From JALZKA01 sp963725035 (GTDB lineage Bacteria > Actinomycetota > Thermoleophilia > Solirubrobacterales > 70-9): a stretch of 64,000 nt of DNA. The notes beneath the pieces were generated by a model. It was not told where the DNA came from. It saw nothing but the letters and a program-made list of their open reading frames with translations, and ran no database searches. The stretch spans positions 186,001 to 250,000 of the forward strand of contig CAVRWX010000011.1 in assembly GCA_963725035.1 (NCBI GenBank), read 5' to 3'. The position numbers and the translations under genes were made by a program. Shown piece by piece: positions 33,984 through 42,739 of this stretch (positions are counted from its first letter, which is position 1; each line of letters opens with the position of its first letter).

Positions 33984-34262
33984 GTGGCTCTCTTCGGATG
34001 CACCAACTGCGGCCTCGTGATCGAAGCCACGACCACTCTCGGGGTCGGGCATCTGACGAGGGATGCCTGCCCGGACTGCGAGACGCACCTCCGCGTCATC
34101 GATCTCGCCGAGGCGAACCAGCTGACCCGGGAGCGGTTCCTCGCCGCACACTGGCGTGAGATCGCAGCCTCGAAGAACAAGAGACGCCAGTCGCAGCGGC
34201 CAGCGCTGCGCCGAGAGTGGAATTTCCACGATAGTGTGGAAATTCCTACTTCGGCGACCTAG
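33984..34262 (+). CDS. Small zinc-ribbon protein, C terminus formed by palindromic repeat
   Basis: From GTG 33984 the product starts VALFGCTNCGLVIEATTTLG and continues HLTRDACPDCETHLRVIDL. The two CxxC pairs make a zinc ribbon. A helical and basic part (WREIAASKNKRRQSQRP) follows. The last residues (EWNFHDSVEIPTSAT) are encoded by repeat copy 2, so the ancestral end may have been shorter. Function unknown; nucleic-acid or protein binding would be typical. It converges on sufD with their ends overlapping by 17 bp. Confidence 0.6.
   Translation: MALFGCTNCGLVIEATTTLGVGHLTRDACPDCETHLRVIDLAEANQLTRERFLAAHWREIAASKNKRRQSQRPALRREWNFHDSVEIPTSAT
34209..34256. repeat. Palindromic intergenic repeat, copy 2
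   Basis: Outer arms CGCCGA (34209-34214) and TCGGCG (34251-34256); inner arms TGGAATTTCCAC and TGTGGAAATTCCTA. It overlaps both the end of the zinc-ribbon gene and the sufD stop codon (TAG at 34248-34246), in the same orientation as copies 1 and 3. Confidence 0.85.
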
Positions 34263-35538
34263 AGGTCGTGGCGAGGAGCTCGCCCAGGCGGCGCTCGAGC
34301 GCTCCGGCCAGGGCGTCGCGGATCGGGCCCTCGATCGTGCGGTTGACGAGCTCCTGAAGGAAGCCGTCGATGACGAGGCGCTTCGAGTCGGCCTCGTTGA
34401 GGCCGCGCGACTGGAGATAGAAGAGCTGCTCGGCGTCGACCTGCGCAATTGCCGCGGCATGGGTGCAGCGGACGTCGTCAGCCTCGATCTCGAGGCCGGG
34501 GATTGAATCGGCGTGGGCGCGGTCGGAGAGGAGGAGGTTGCGGCTCTCCTGGAAGGCGTCGGTGTGCTGGGCGTCGCGGTCGACGCGGATCATCCCGCGC
34601 CAGACCGAGGTCGCCGAGTCGGAGAGGACTCCGCGGAAGGCGAGGTCGGAGACGGTGTTCGGAGCCGCGTGCTCCTGGGTCGTGTCGTAGTCGAGGTGCT
34701 GCGTGCCGAGGCCCGCGTAGGCGCCGGTCACCTTGGCCGAGGAGCCCTGGCCCGCGAGCTTCGTCTCCATGCGCACCTTGCCGCGCGCCGAGCCGAACCC
34801 CAGCGCCAGCCAGTCGAGCGATGCGTCGCGCTCCACCTCGGCGCGCTGCGTTGCGAAGACCCATGACGAGTCGGAGAGGTCCTGGCCGCAGACGAAGCGA
34901 AGCGTCGCGCCCTGGCCGACCCGGATCTCGGTGACGCCGTTGAAGAGCGCCTCCGCCTCTGGGTCGCCGGCGAGGTACTGCTCCCACACCTCGGCCTCGG
35001 CGCCCTCCTCGAGGACGATGAGCGAGCGCCAGCCCATGGCCGAGCCTGCCGCGCCCTGGATGGCGGAGAGGCCGATCGGCATCTCGAAGCGCTGACCGGC
35101 GGGGACGTAGACGAACGCGCCGCCGGTCCAGGAGGCCTCGTTACGGGCGACGAAGATGTCGTCGGAGGGAACGATCGAGCCGAGGTGCTCGCCAACGAGA
35201 TCGGGGTATCGGACGACCGCGTCGGAGAGCGGCATCACGGTCGGCTCCGAAGGCTTGCCGTTGCCCGAAGGCTCCGGCAGCTCAGCGCCGAGCGTCAGCG
35301 AGTCGACCTGGCGAAGGAACGCGGAGCCGTCGGGAGCGGGGAGGATGGGCTCGGCACTCTCAGCGGAGGCGCCATCGCCGCCGTCGGCCTCCTCATACGC
35401 GTCGAGGTCCAGAGTCGAGAGGTCGGTGAACTCCCAGCCCTTAGCCTTCGGATGGGGCAGTTCGAGGCTGTGCGCAAGAGAGGCGCCCTTTCGGCGCCTC
35501 TCGTCAAGCCAGGCGGGTGCGGTGGCCACCTCAGCCAA
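34246..35538 (-). CDS. sufD: Fe-S cluster assembly protein SufD
   Basis: Subunit of the SufBCD scaffold complex. The right-handed beta-helix core and C-terminal helices carry family motifs: GGAFVYVPAGQRFEMPIGLS, AHADSIPGLEIEADDVRCTH, AAAIAQVDAEQLFYLQSRGL and DGFLQEL. The ligand-like His in CTHAAAI is conserved in SufD. 430 residues, normal length. The ATG overlaps the end of sufB by 8 bp. The last codons and stop lie in palindromic repeat copy 2. Confidence 0.95.
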   Translation of the reverse strand: MAEVATAPAWLDERRRKGASLAHSLELPHPKAKGWEFTDLSTLDLDAYEEADGGDGASAESAEPILPAPDGSAFLRQVDSLTLGAELPEPSGNGKPSEPTVMPLSDAVVRYPDLVGEHLGSIVPSDDIFVARNEASWTGGAFVYVPAGQRFEMPIGLSAIQGAAGSAMGWRSLIVLEEGAEAEVWEQYLAGDPEAEALFNGVTEIRVGQGATLRFVCGQDLSDSSWVFATQRAEVERDASLDWLALGFGSARGKVRMETKLAGQGSSAKVTGAYAGLGTQHLDYDTTQEHAAPNTVSDLAFRGVLSDSATSVWRGMIRVDRDAQHTDAFQESRNLLLSDRAHADSIPGLEIEADDVRCTHAAAIAQVDAEQLFYLQSRGLNEADSKRLVIDGFLQELVNRTIEGPIRDALAGALERRLGELLATTSRSPK

Positions 35539-36994
35539 TCGAGCCTTCCATCTGGAGCTCGATGAGCCTGTTCATCTCGACCGAATACTCCATCGGGAGC
35601 TCCTTGGCGATCGGCTCGATGAAGCCGTTGACGATCATCTTCGATGCCTCTTCCTCGTCAAGGCCGCGCGACTGGAGGTAGAAGAGCTGCTCCTCGCCGA
35701 TCTTCGAGACCGAGGCCTCGTGTCCGACGTTGGCGTCGGACTCGTCGATCCGGATCGTCGGATAGGTGTCAGAGCGGGAGTCGGGGTCGAGCAGGAGCGC
35801 GTCGCACACGACCTTCGACTTGGCCTCCGAGGCACCCTTCGCGACTTCCAAGAGCCCGCGGTAGGTCGCCCGGCCGCCGTCCTTCGAGATCGACTTGGAG
35901 AAGATCGAGGACGTCGTCTTGGGCGCAGCGTGGATGATCTTGCCGCCCGCGTCCTGGTGCTGGCCCTTGCCGGCGAACGCGATCGAGAGGATCTCGCCGT
36001 GGGCGCCCTCGCCGAGCAGGTAGATCGAGGGGTACTTCATCGTCAGCTTCGAGCCGAGGTTGCAGTCGACCCACTCCATCGTCGCGTTCTCCTGAGCGAT
36101 CGCGCGCTTGGTGACGAGGTTGTAGACGTTCTGCGACCAGTTCTGGACGGTCGTGTAGCGGACGCGGGACGAAGGCTTCGCGACGATCTCGACGACCGCG
36201 GAGTGGAGCGAGTCGGTCGAGTACACGGGAGCGGTGCAGCCCTCGATGTAGTGGACGTCGGAGCCCTCCTCGGCGATGATCAGCGTGCGCTCGAACTGGC
36301 CCATGTTCTCCGTGTTGATGCGGAAGTAGGCCTGGAGAGGCATCGCGACCTTGACGCCCTTCGGCACGTAGACGAAGGAGCCGCCCGACCAGACCGCCGA
36401 GTTCAGCGCCGCGAGCTTGTTGTCGTTCGCCGGGATCACGGTCGCCCAGTACTCGCGGACGAGATCCTCGTGCTCGCGGAGGGCGGTGTCCATGTCCGTG
36501 AAGATCACACCCTGAGCCTCGAGCTTCTCGTTCACCTGGTGGTAGACCGACTCAGACTCGTACTGCGCGCCGACGCCGGCGAGGAACTTCCGCTCGGCCT
36601 CGGGAATGCCGAGCTTGTCGAAGGTGTTCTTGATGTCCTCGGGCACCTCGTCCCAGGTGTGGCCGACCTTCTCGGAGGCGCGGACGAAGTAGTGGATGTC
36701 TTCGAAGTCGATTTGATTGAGGTCCCCGCCCCACTGGGGGGTAGGCCGGCTCTCGTAGTGCTCGTAGGCCTTGAGGCGGAAGTCGCGCATCCACTCCGGC
36801 TCGGACTTGTACTCGGAGATCGATTCGATGAGCTCCCGCGAGAGGCCCTTCGGCGCCTTGTACGAGTAGCCCGTTTCGGGGTCGGAGAAGCCGAAGCGCT
36901 CCTTGTAGTCGGAGCCGATGTCCTTGAGGCCGGCCTCGGCGTCGGTCAGGACCTTGGTGGACTCAGGTGCGGCGGTTTCAGGCGGTGGCTTCAT
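35531..36994 (-). CDS. sufB: Fe-S cluster assembly protein SufB
   Basis: Scaffold subunit on which SUF clusters are built, with sulfur from SufS/SufU and ATP hydrolysis by SufC. Motifs include SGGSFVYVPKGVKVAMPLQA, VHYIEGCTAPVYSTDSLHSA (the conserved Cys), ESDANVGHEASVSKIGEEQL and FYLQSRGLDEEEA. 487 residues. The ATG overlaps the Rieske gene by 17 bp, so Rieske, sufB and sufD form one transcript. Confidence 0.97.
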   Translation of the reverse strand: MKPPPETAAPESTKVLTDAEAGLKDIGSDYKERFGFSDPETGYSYKAPKGLSRELIESISEYKSEPEWMRDFRLKAYEHYESRPTPQWGGDLNQIDFEDIHYFVRASEKVGHTWDEVPEDIKNTFDKLGIPEAERKFLAGVGAQYESESVYHQVNEKLEAQGVIFTDMDTALREHEDLVREYWATVIPANDNKLAALNSAVWSGGSFVYVPKGVKVAMPLQAYFRINTENMGQFERTLIIAEEGSDVHYIEGCTAPVYSTDSLHSAVVEIVAKPSSRVRYTTVQNWSQNVYNLVTKRAIAQENATMEWVDCNLGSKLTMKYPSIYLLGEGAHGEILSIAFAGKGQHQDAGGKIIHAAPKTTSSIFSKSISKDGGRATYRGLLEVAKGASEAKSKVVCDALLLDPDSRSDTYPTIRIDESDANVGHEASVSKIGEEQLFYLQSRGLDEEEASKMIVNGFIEPIAKELPMEYSVEMNRLIELQMEGSIG

Positions 36995-37313
36995 TCAGAA
37001 TCTCCAGCTTCACTTCGCCGTCATGGACACTTACTTCGAACGTTTCGACCGGCACGTAGGCCGGAAGCGACTTCGGCTTGCCCGTGCGCAGGTCGAACAG
37101 CGACCCGTGACGGGGGCATTCCACGGTACACGACGCCTGGTCGAACTCCCCTTCGGCGAGCGGGCCGTCGTCGTGCGAGCAGCGGTCCTCGATCGCGAAC
37201 ATCTCGCCACCTACGCAGTGAAAGACGCCGATCTTGCGGCCATCGTCAGCCATGACGAGACGCATTTCGCCCTCAGGTAGCTCATCGATGTTGCAGACGG
37301 TCAAATCAGGCAT
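36978..37313 (-). CDS. Rieske-type [2Fe-2S] ferredoxin
   Basis: Soluble Rieske ferredoxin of 111 residues, common in actinobacterial SUF operons, where it may donate electrons for cluster assembly or serve a dioxygenase-like partner. The ligand pairs are RCSHDDGPL (C-x-H) and CPRHGSLFD (C-x2-H). ATG 37313 is chosen because the product then starts at the domain (PDLTVCNIDELPEGE); a longer GTG start at 37355 would place the operator-like dyad inside the gene. First gene of the Rieske-sufB-sufD unit. Confidence 0.88.
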   Translation of the reverse strand: MPDLTVCNIDELPEGEMRLVMADDGRKIGVFHCVGGEMFAIEDRCSHDDGPLAEGEFDQASCTVECPRHGSLFDLRTGKPKSLPAYVPVETFEVSVHDGEVKLEILNEATA

Positions 37314-37320
37314 ATAAAGA

Positions 37321-37345
37321 AAATCCAACTTCAGAGGTCGGATTT
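37321..37345. promoter_or_regulatory. 25-bp dyad before the Rieske-sufB-sufD operon (Rrf2/IscR-like operator candidate)
   Basis: AAATCCAAC-N7-GTCGGATTT: the two 9-bp arms match at eight positions. It lies 7 bp before the Rieske start, and a TAAAAT box (37347-37342, minus) overlaps its upstream arm. Arm and spacer lengths equal those of the E. coli IscR type-1 site (3+3+3-N7-3+3+3 with GAC...GT). A similar site precedes the rrf2 gene at 45293-45317. Confidence 0.6.
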
Positions 37346-37376
37346 TAGCTGTCACGCCCGCCGGACGCCGGTCGCG

Positions 37377-38985
37377 CTACCTTCCGGGCATGGCTGGCGG
37401 CTGCGAGCTCCTCGTCCGCGCGCTGACCGTCAAGAACTGAGCGCCCGGATCTAGCTGGCGCTCGTACGACCCGATGTCGGGGTCGCGGCGCCTGACCCCG
37501 CGCTGATCCTTGCGGGGCGCGTCGTTCGGCCCTGCATCGATCGCCTTCGAGCTGCGCTTGAGCGCGTGCGTCTTGGTCGGCCCACCGTTCGATCGAAGCG
37601 GCTCAAGGCCGGCGTTCCCGCCGAGGTCCGAGCCGCTCGCATCCATTTCGCAGCCGTTCGAGTCGCCGATCAGGTTGTGTCCGAGGCTCATCCCCGATCC
37701 GGTGCCGAAGAACAGGCAGTCGGGCCCGTTGACTGGGTTCGCAAAGAGCGCAGTGTTACCGGCAACGATCGTGCCCTTCAACTCCACGGGGAGGTTGGTG
37801 GAGACGAACGGTCCCGCGATTCCGCCGCCACGATCGGCGCTGTTGCCCGTGATCGTCGAGCTCACGATCCGCTTCTCGCCGAACGAGGCCCGCTGAAATG
37901 CCTCCACCTTCAGAATCGGAGCCTCCGCCGCCGTCCTTGTCGGCGACGTTGCCGGAGACCGTGCTGTTCGTGATGCGCATGGTGACGGGGTCGGAAGGGT
38001 CGCTGGAGAGGGAGATGCCGCCGCCGTTCTGATCCGCGTCGTTGAAGGCGATCGTGCTCGCGTTCAACACGAGTGTCGCGCGATCAACGTGGATGCCGCC
38101 GCCGCGACCGCCGGTGTCGTTGCGCTCGATCGTGCTTTCGGAGACAGTCAGCCGAGAGCCGGGACCGGTCGAGATCCCACCGCCCGAAAGCGCGGAGTCG
38201 TTCCTGGCCACAAGAGCCCGGCGCAGGATTGCGACTCCAGCCGGGTCCGGACCGACCTCTGCGTGGACACGGATTCCTCCAGCCGAGCCGGCCTCGTTGC
38301 CGATCACTTTGGTCCGGTTGAGCTCGGCTCGGCCGAAGATGCCGATCCCGCCTCCCACGTCGCCGGGCGCGGTCGTGTTGTCGCGCACAGCGCCCTTGGT
38401 GAACGTTGCCCTCCCGCCCGAGAAGACCGAGACCCCGGCATCGCCGTCGCCAGAGGTGTTCTCGGCGATCGTGGTGCGCTTGAAGCGGGCCTGCGAATCC
38501 GTGTACACATTGACGCCGCCGCCCCGGTTGACCGCCGTGCCGTCGGTGATCGTCAAGCGCTCGAACGTGGCAGTGCCTGCGTTGAAGACCTGGAAGACGC
38601 GATCGTTGTCGTTGCCATCCACGGTGGTTCCCCGCTTGTGGCCCACGATCTTGAGCGGGCTCGATCCGAACAGGCCGACGTCGAGATCGCCGATGTTGTT
38701 GTCGATCTCAGTCGAGCCGACCGACTCGTTTCCCGGCACGCTCAGCTGGTAGGAGCCGCGGCGCAGCTTGATGACGTCGGCTCCGCTCCCGCGGCGGCAG
38801 GCGTCCTCGGAGACGTCGTGGTCGGCCGACTCGATTGCCTCCCGAAGCGTGCAGTTGCCGTTGTCCGGGTTTGCCCCCGGCTCGTCGCCGAGGGTGTCGG
38901 GAACGATCGTGGCGGCCGTCGCCGATGCCGGCACGAGCAACAGCACCGCTACAAGCGCCCCAAGCAGCTTCCGTCCCCCGGCCAT
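37377..38985 (-). CDS. Secreted parallel beta-helix protein with CSLREX-type start, one frameshift
   Basis: Signal peptide (LLGALVAVLLLVPASATA) followed by a CSLREX-like segment (GNCTLREAIESADHD) and many short GGG-x-I/V turns (NRGGGVNVY, VGGGIGIFG, GRGGGIHVD, QNGGGISLS) typical of right-handed beta-helices. The end has the choice-of-anchor pattern NGGPTKTHALKRSSKAIDAG and RDPDIGSYE. The frame breaks near 37910; joining DGGGGSDSE to VEAFQRASFGEKRIV restores it. A surface or extracellular adhesin or carbohydrate-binding role is inferred. It splits the SUF region. Confidence 0.75.
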
Positions 38986-39001
38986 CGGGCGCAATTCTAC
39001 G

Positions 39002-39427
39002 TCAAATCTGCTCGGCGAGTGAGGGATCGCCCTGCTCGCCCTCGTCCTCCCAGTCGGCGAGCTCGCCGAGCGAGGCGGACTTCACGACCTTGAGGCCCAG
39101 AAGCGCGCACTTCATGCGCGTCGCGGAGATCGGGATCCCAAGGAGCTCGAGCACGGTTTCCTTCGGCATCCGAAGGAGCTCCTCGCGGCTCATGCCCTCG
39201 AGCTCGTCGACGAGCATCGAGGTCGCGGCGGTCGAGATCGCGCAGCCCTTGCCTTCGAACGAGACGCCGGCGACGCGATCGTCCGCGTCGAGCTTGATGT
39301 AGACGTGCTGCTCGTCGCCGCAGAACGGGTTCGTGTCCTCGAAGTCGAGGTCGAAGTCGTCAAGGCGCCCGAAATGGCGCGGGCGCTTGTAGTGGTCCAG
39401 GATGTTCTCGCGGTAGAGCTCGTCCAT
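39002..39427 (-). CDS. sufU: Fe-S scaffold/sulfurtransferase SufU
   Basis: Zinc-dependent partner of SufS that accepts persulfide sulfur for SufBCD. The three conserved Cys are in NPFCGDEQ, GKGCAIS and ATRMKCALL, with Asp in FCGDE as the fourth zinc ligand. ATG 39427 begins DELYRENILDHYKRPRHFG, the family start; longer upstream starts are not supported. 141 residues, standard. TACTCT lies 9 bp upstream. It is separated from the other SUF genes by unrelated genes on both sides. Confidence 0.93.
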   Translation of the reverse strand: MDELYRENILDHYKRPRHFGRLDDFDLDFEDTNPFCGDEQHVYIKLDADDRVAGVSFEGKGCAISTAATSMLVDELEGMSREELLRMPKETVLELLGIPISATRMKCALLGLKVVKSASLGELADWEDEGEQGDPSLAEQI

Positions 39428-39495
39428 CTCTCCGAGAGAGTAGGGTGCGCACCATCCGGCGCCGCAGGGGCGCCCTGAGGGAAGGAGCTGTAGAA

Positions 39496-39876
39496 ATGGG
39501 GAAGAACCTGAAGCTGGGCGTGGCGGCGGTTGCCGTCGCTGCCTGCGGTGCTCTTGCCGCACCACAAGCGCTGGCTGTCACCTCGTACGAGTCGCACGTC
39601 GGGATCAGCGATATGGCCCCGGCGTTCCACGGGGACGTCGACAGCGAGGGGCAGAATTGCGTGCCGTCGCGGATCGTGCGCCTCTATCGCGTAAAGAACA
39701 ACGAGGACAAGCTCCTCGGCCAGGACCAGACGAATGGCACCGGCGAGTGGGCGATCTTGGAGCCCGGCGAGTTCACGCTCAAGTCCGGCCTCTATTACGC
39801 CAAGGTCAACGCCTCGCTCCTGCCGAGCGGCAACCGGTGCAAGCAGGACAAGTCGCGGCGGATCTTCGTCGACTAG
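39496..39876 (+). CDS. Secreted hypothetical protein, 126 aa
   Basis: ATG 39496 follows GAAGGAG (39481-39487). A signal peptide (LGVAAVAVAACGALAAPQALA) precedes a small beta-rich domain: TSYESHVGISDMAPAFHGDV, RIVRLYRVKNNEDKLLGQ, GLYYAKVNASLLP, NRCKQDKSRR. Two mature Cys (QNCVPSR and NRCKQ) could form a disulfide. No family is recognised. It converges on the GMC oxidoreductase; CTGGA-3-TCCAG at 39881-39893 is a small hairpin in the 22-bp gap. Confidence 0.7.
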   Translation: MGKNLKLGVAAVAVAACGALAAPQALAVTSYESHVGISDMAPAFHGDVDSEGQNCVPSRIVRLYRVKNNEDKLLGQDQTNGTGEWAILEPGEFTLKSGLYYAKVNASLLPSGNRCKQDKSRRIFVD

Positions 39877-39898
39877 ACGACTGGAGCGTCCAGCGGGT

Positions 39899-42299
39899 CT
39901 ATTCGATCCGCTCGGCCGCGTACTCGGCCAGCGCCATCACCGTCAGCTGCGGGTTGACGGTGATGGCGGCCGGGAACACGCTGGCGTCGCAGACGTAGAC
40001 GCCGGGAGCGTTCGGCACGCTGAAGTCGGGGTCGACGACTCCGCGCGTGCGGTTGCGGCTGATCGCGTTGCCGCCCTGCGGGTGCGAGGAGTGGAGCGTG
40101 ATGTCCGTGTTGTCCACCACCTGGGCGTCGAGCTCGTCCAGGGACTCCGAGGTGGTGAAGGGCAGGAACCGGAACGTGGGCGGCATCACGCGGGTCGCCC
40201 CGGCGGCGAGGTAGATCCGGCCGGCGAGCTTCAACCCCGCGACCAGACGCTTCAGGTCGTCGGGGTGAGGGTCGTACGTGAGCTTCATCTTGCCCCGCCA
40301 GTCCAGGCTCACGCGGCCGTCGGACCTGGTGCCGACGACGGAGCCCGTGCTCGCCATGTGGTCGTAGCGGCGCATATTGCGGTAGTGGTCACGGAACCAG
40401 CCCGGCATGAAGAGCGACTGCGCGCCGACCGGGTTGAACCACGTCTCGAGGATCAGGCCGTCGTCGCCAGGCGTCCGGAGGTAGTGCGAGATCTGAAGGC
40501 CGCGGAACGAGTCGATCTTGTCCGGGAAGTCGGCGGTCATCGGCGCGCCGAGGTTGAACGACAGGCCGCGCCCCGCGTTCGGGCCGCCCAGGCTCGATCG
40601 CTGCAGGATCAGGCTGGACGCGAGCGCCCCCGCCGAGATGACCACGGTGTTCGCGCTCACGCGCAGCTTCCGCCCGTCGCTCAGCTTGCACTCGACCTCA
40701 GCCGCCGACCCGTTCCGCGGGGTGATGCGCTCGACGCCGCACTCGCTCAGGATCTTCAGGGAGTCCGGGTGCTCGGACTGCGCCATCGGCAGCGTGTAAT
40801 CGAGCGCCGACAGCTTTCTGCCAAGCGGGCAGCCGATGTTGCAATAGCCCGAGCCGAGGCAGTCCGACATGTTCGCTTCGACCACGTCGAAGTCGCCGGT
40901 GCGGTCCAGGCCGAGCTTCTCGATCCCCTTACGGAACTTGACGGCGCCGCCGGCGAGGTGCTTTCGCGACGTCATCCGCTTTATCGGCATGAAGTCCCGG
41001 AGCCGCTCGAACGCCGCGGCGAGGTCGGCCTCGTCGAGCCCCGCGTCCAGGCCATTGCCGTCGTTCCAGCGCTCGAGGACGTGATCGGGGAGGTCGAAGC
41101 AGACGGCGTTGTTCACGACGGTCGTGCCGCCCACGCACTTGCCCTGGAGCACCTGGAAGCGGGCGTCCGTTGACATCTGCATGCCGCCGTCCGCATAGAG
41201 CGAGGCGAACTGCTTGCTCTCGTCCTCGGTGAACTCGGACGGATCGACATGAAGGCCGCGCTCGAGCAAGGTCACTTCGCGGCCCTTCTCCGCCATCCGC
41301 TTGGCCAGCACCGCGCCGGCGGCGCCCGAGCCGACGATCACGACGTCCGCGGTGATGCGATCCGAGTCCACTTCGCGGGGCGTGCGGACGTTGAGAGGCG
41401 GGAACGGGCGCTTGGCCAGCTCGGTCAGCGGGCCGCCCTCATCGCGCTCGGAGAACGGCACGTATCCCGTTTCCTTGGCGGCTCGGGGGTCCGAGTAGTA
41501 GCCGATGAAGGTGAGGTTCTGGGCCGCGACCAGGACCGACTGGATGAGCCGGCGGAGCGGTCCTGGCAGACGCCGCTCGGACACATCGGAGAGGAAGCAC
41601 CTCTCGATGAAGTCGATCCGCCCCTGGGGCGACATGATCGGGTAAGGCGGGCGTAGCCGGAGCATCGGGTAGATCCAAAGTGCGGTGAGCGCCATCTTCG
41701 CCTTGCTCTTCGCCTCGGCGGGGAACGAGTAGAGGTAGTCGTCGACATTGGCGGCGACGGCGACGGGGGAGAGGGCCTCGTCGCGCCCGAGCACCAGCAC
41801 CTCGGCCAGGGCCATGAGCGCCCGGTGCTGGTGCGGCGCCAGGTACTTGAGCTCGAACCGGGCCCGCACCGCCTTGTGGCGGCAATAGATGAGCGCCCCC
41901 GTGACCGCGATCGCTAGGGCGAGCCAGATGAAGAGGATCACCTCGGCATCGGGGAGGGCCAGTCCGTCCGGCGAGTCGAACGAGCCCGAGACGTCGTCCG
42001 CGTTCTCGGTCGCCCACGAGAGCACGAAGCGACCCGATGATGAGCAGGTGTGCGCCGATGACGACGCTGACCGCCCACATGTGCCGGCGGATGTCGGCTG
42101 CGGCGACGATGCAGAGAATGGCGAACGTGCCGTCCTTGGCGACCGAGTTCGCGACGAACGGGAACTCCGCGTCGTAAAGGAGGCCTTGAAGGATGTATCC
42201 GAGCGCCATGAGCAGGAACGCCGGCGCCAGGATCAGCATGAACCGGCGGAGCCGGAGCTCCTCCGGGGTGAGAGGGATGTCCTTGAGCGCCTGGTTCAC
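39899..42299 (-). CDS. Membrane-anchored GMC-family FAD oxidoreductase, one frameshift
   Basis: The N-terminal part has two or three hydrophobic segments (RFMLILAPAFLLMALGYILQ, then VILFIWLALAIAVTGALIY). The catalytic part starts with the FAD loop ADVVIVGSGAAGAVLAKRMA and includes CVGGTTVVNNAVCFDLP, DCLGSGYCNIGCPLGRK and SSHPQGGNAISRNRT, where the family's active-site His lies. Cholesterol-oxidase-like alcohol dehydrogenases have this layout. One extra base near 42025 splits the first 90 residues from the rest (IIGS joins FVLSWATENAD). GTG 42299 overlaps the upstream stop as GTGA. Confidence 0.85.
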
Positions 42300-42706
42300 G
42301 GCGAGGGCTGCGTGATGCCGGCGGCGGCGTTGGCGGCGTTGCGGTCATAGAACTCGCGGACCAGGCTGCATTGGCCGGTTTCGTCGAAGAAGAACACCTG
42401 GCAGACGGTGTCCGAGACCTCGAGGCCCGATTGGCGCCCCACGCCGGAGCGCTTGACGACGGCCAGCACCCGGTCGCCGACCTCGGTGAGCTCCTCGATC
42501 TCGAAGCGAAGCTGGCCAACCGCGGCTCGCCACTGGTCCCAGAAGCCGGAGACCGCCTCATGGCCGCGAAAGACGCCCTGGTCCGGGTCGTCCGGCGGGG
42601 TCACCCAGACGACGTCTGGCGAGAAGTGATCGAGCACGAAGGAGCGATCGCCGACGTTCCAGGCGTCGTAACCCTCACGCAAGAGTTTCCCGTATCGCCC
42701 AGTCAA
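42296..42706 (-). CDS. SnoaL-like/NTF2-fold protein
   Basis: About 136 residues with a cone-shaped SnoaL/NTF2 fold pattern: GRYGKLLREGYDAWNVGDRS, FVLDHFSPDVVWVTPPDDPD, VFRGHEAVSGFWDQWRAAVG and SLVREFYDRNAA. Such proteins are isomerases, small hydrolases or binding proteins. TTG 42706 is preferred (domain begins there); TTG 42730 would add eight residues. It is coupled to the GMC oxidoreductase, which suggests a common substrate. Confidence 0.72.
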   Translation of the reverse strand: MTGRYGKLLREGYDAWNVGDRSFVLDHFSPDVVWVTPPDDPDQGVFRGHEAVSGFWDQWRAAVGQLRFEIEELTEVGDRVLAVVKRSGVGRQSGLEVSDTVCQVFFFDETGQCSLVREFYDRNAANAAAGITQPSP

Positions 42707-42739
42707 ACCGCGTGCGCAGCTTAAACCCAAATGCGCTGC

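Noticed and set aside
35156..37255. Long plus-strand open frame across sufD and sufB
   Set aside because: Antisense shadow of two firmly identified genes; low-complexity Arg/Leu/Val composition.
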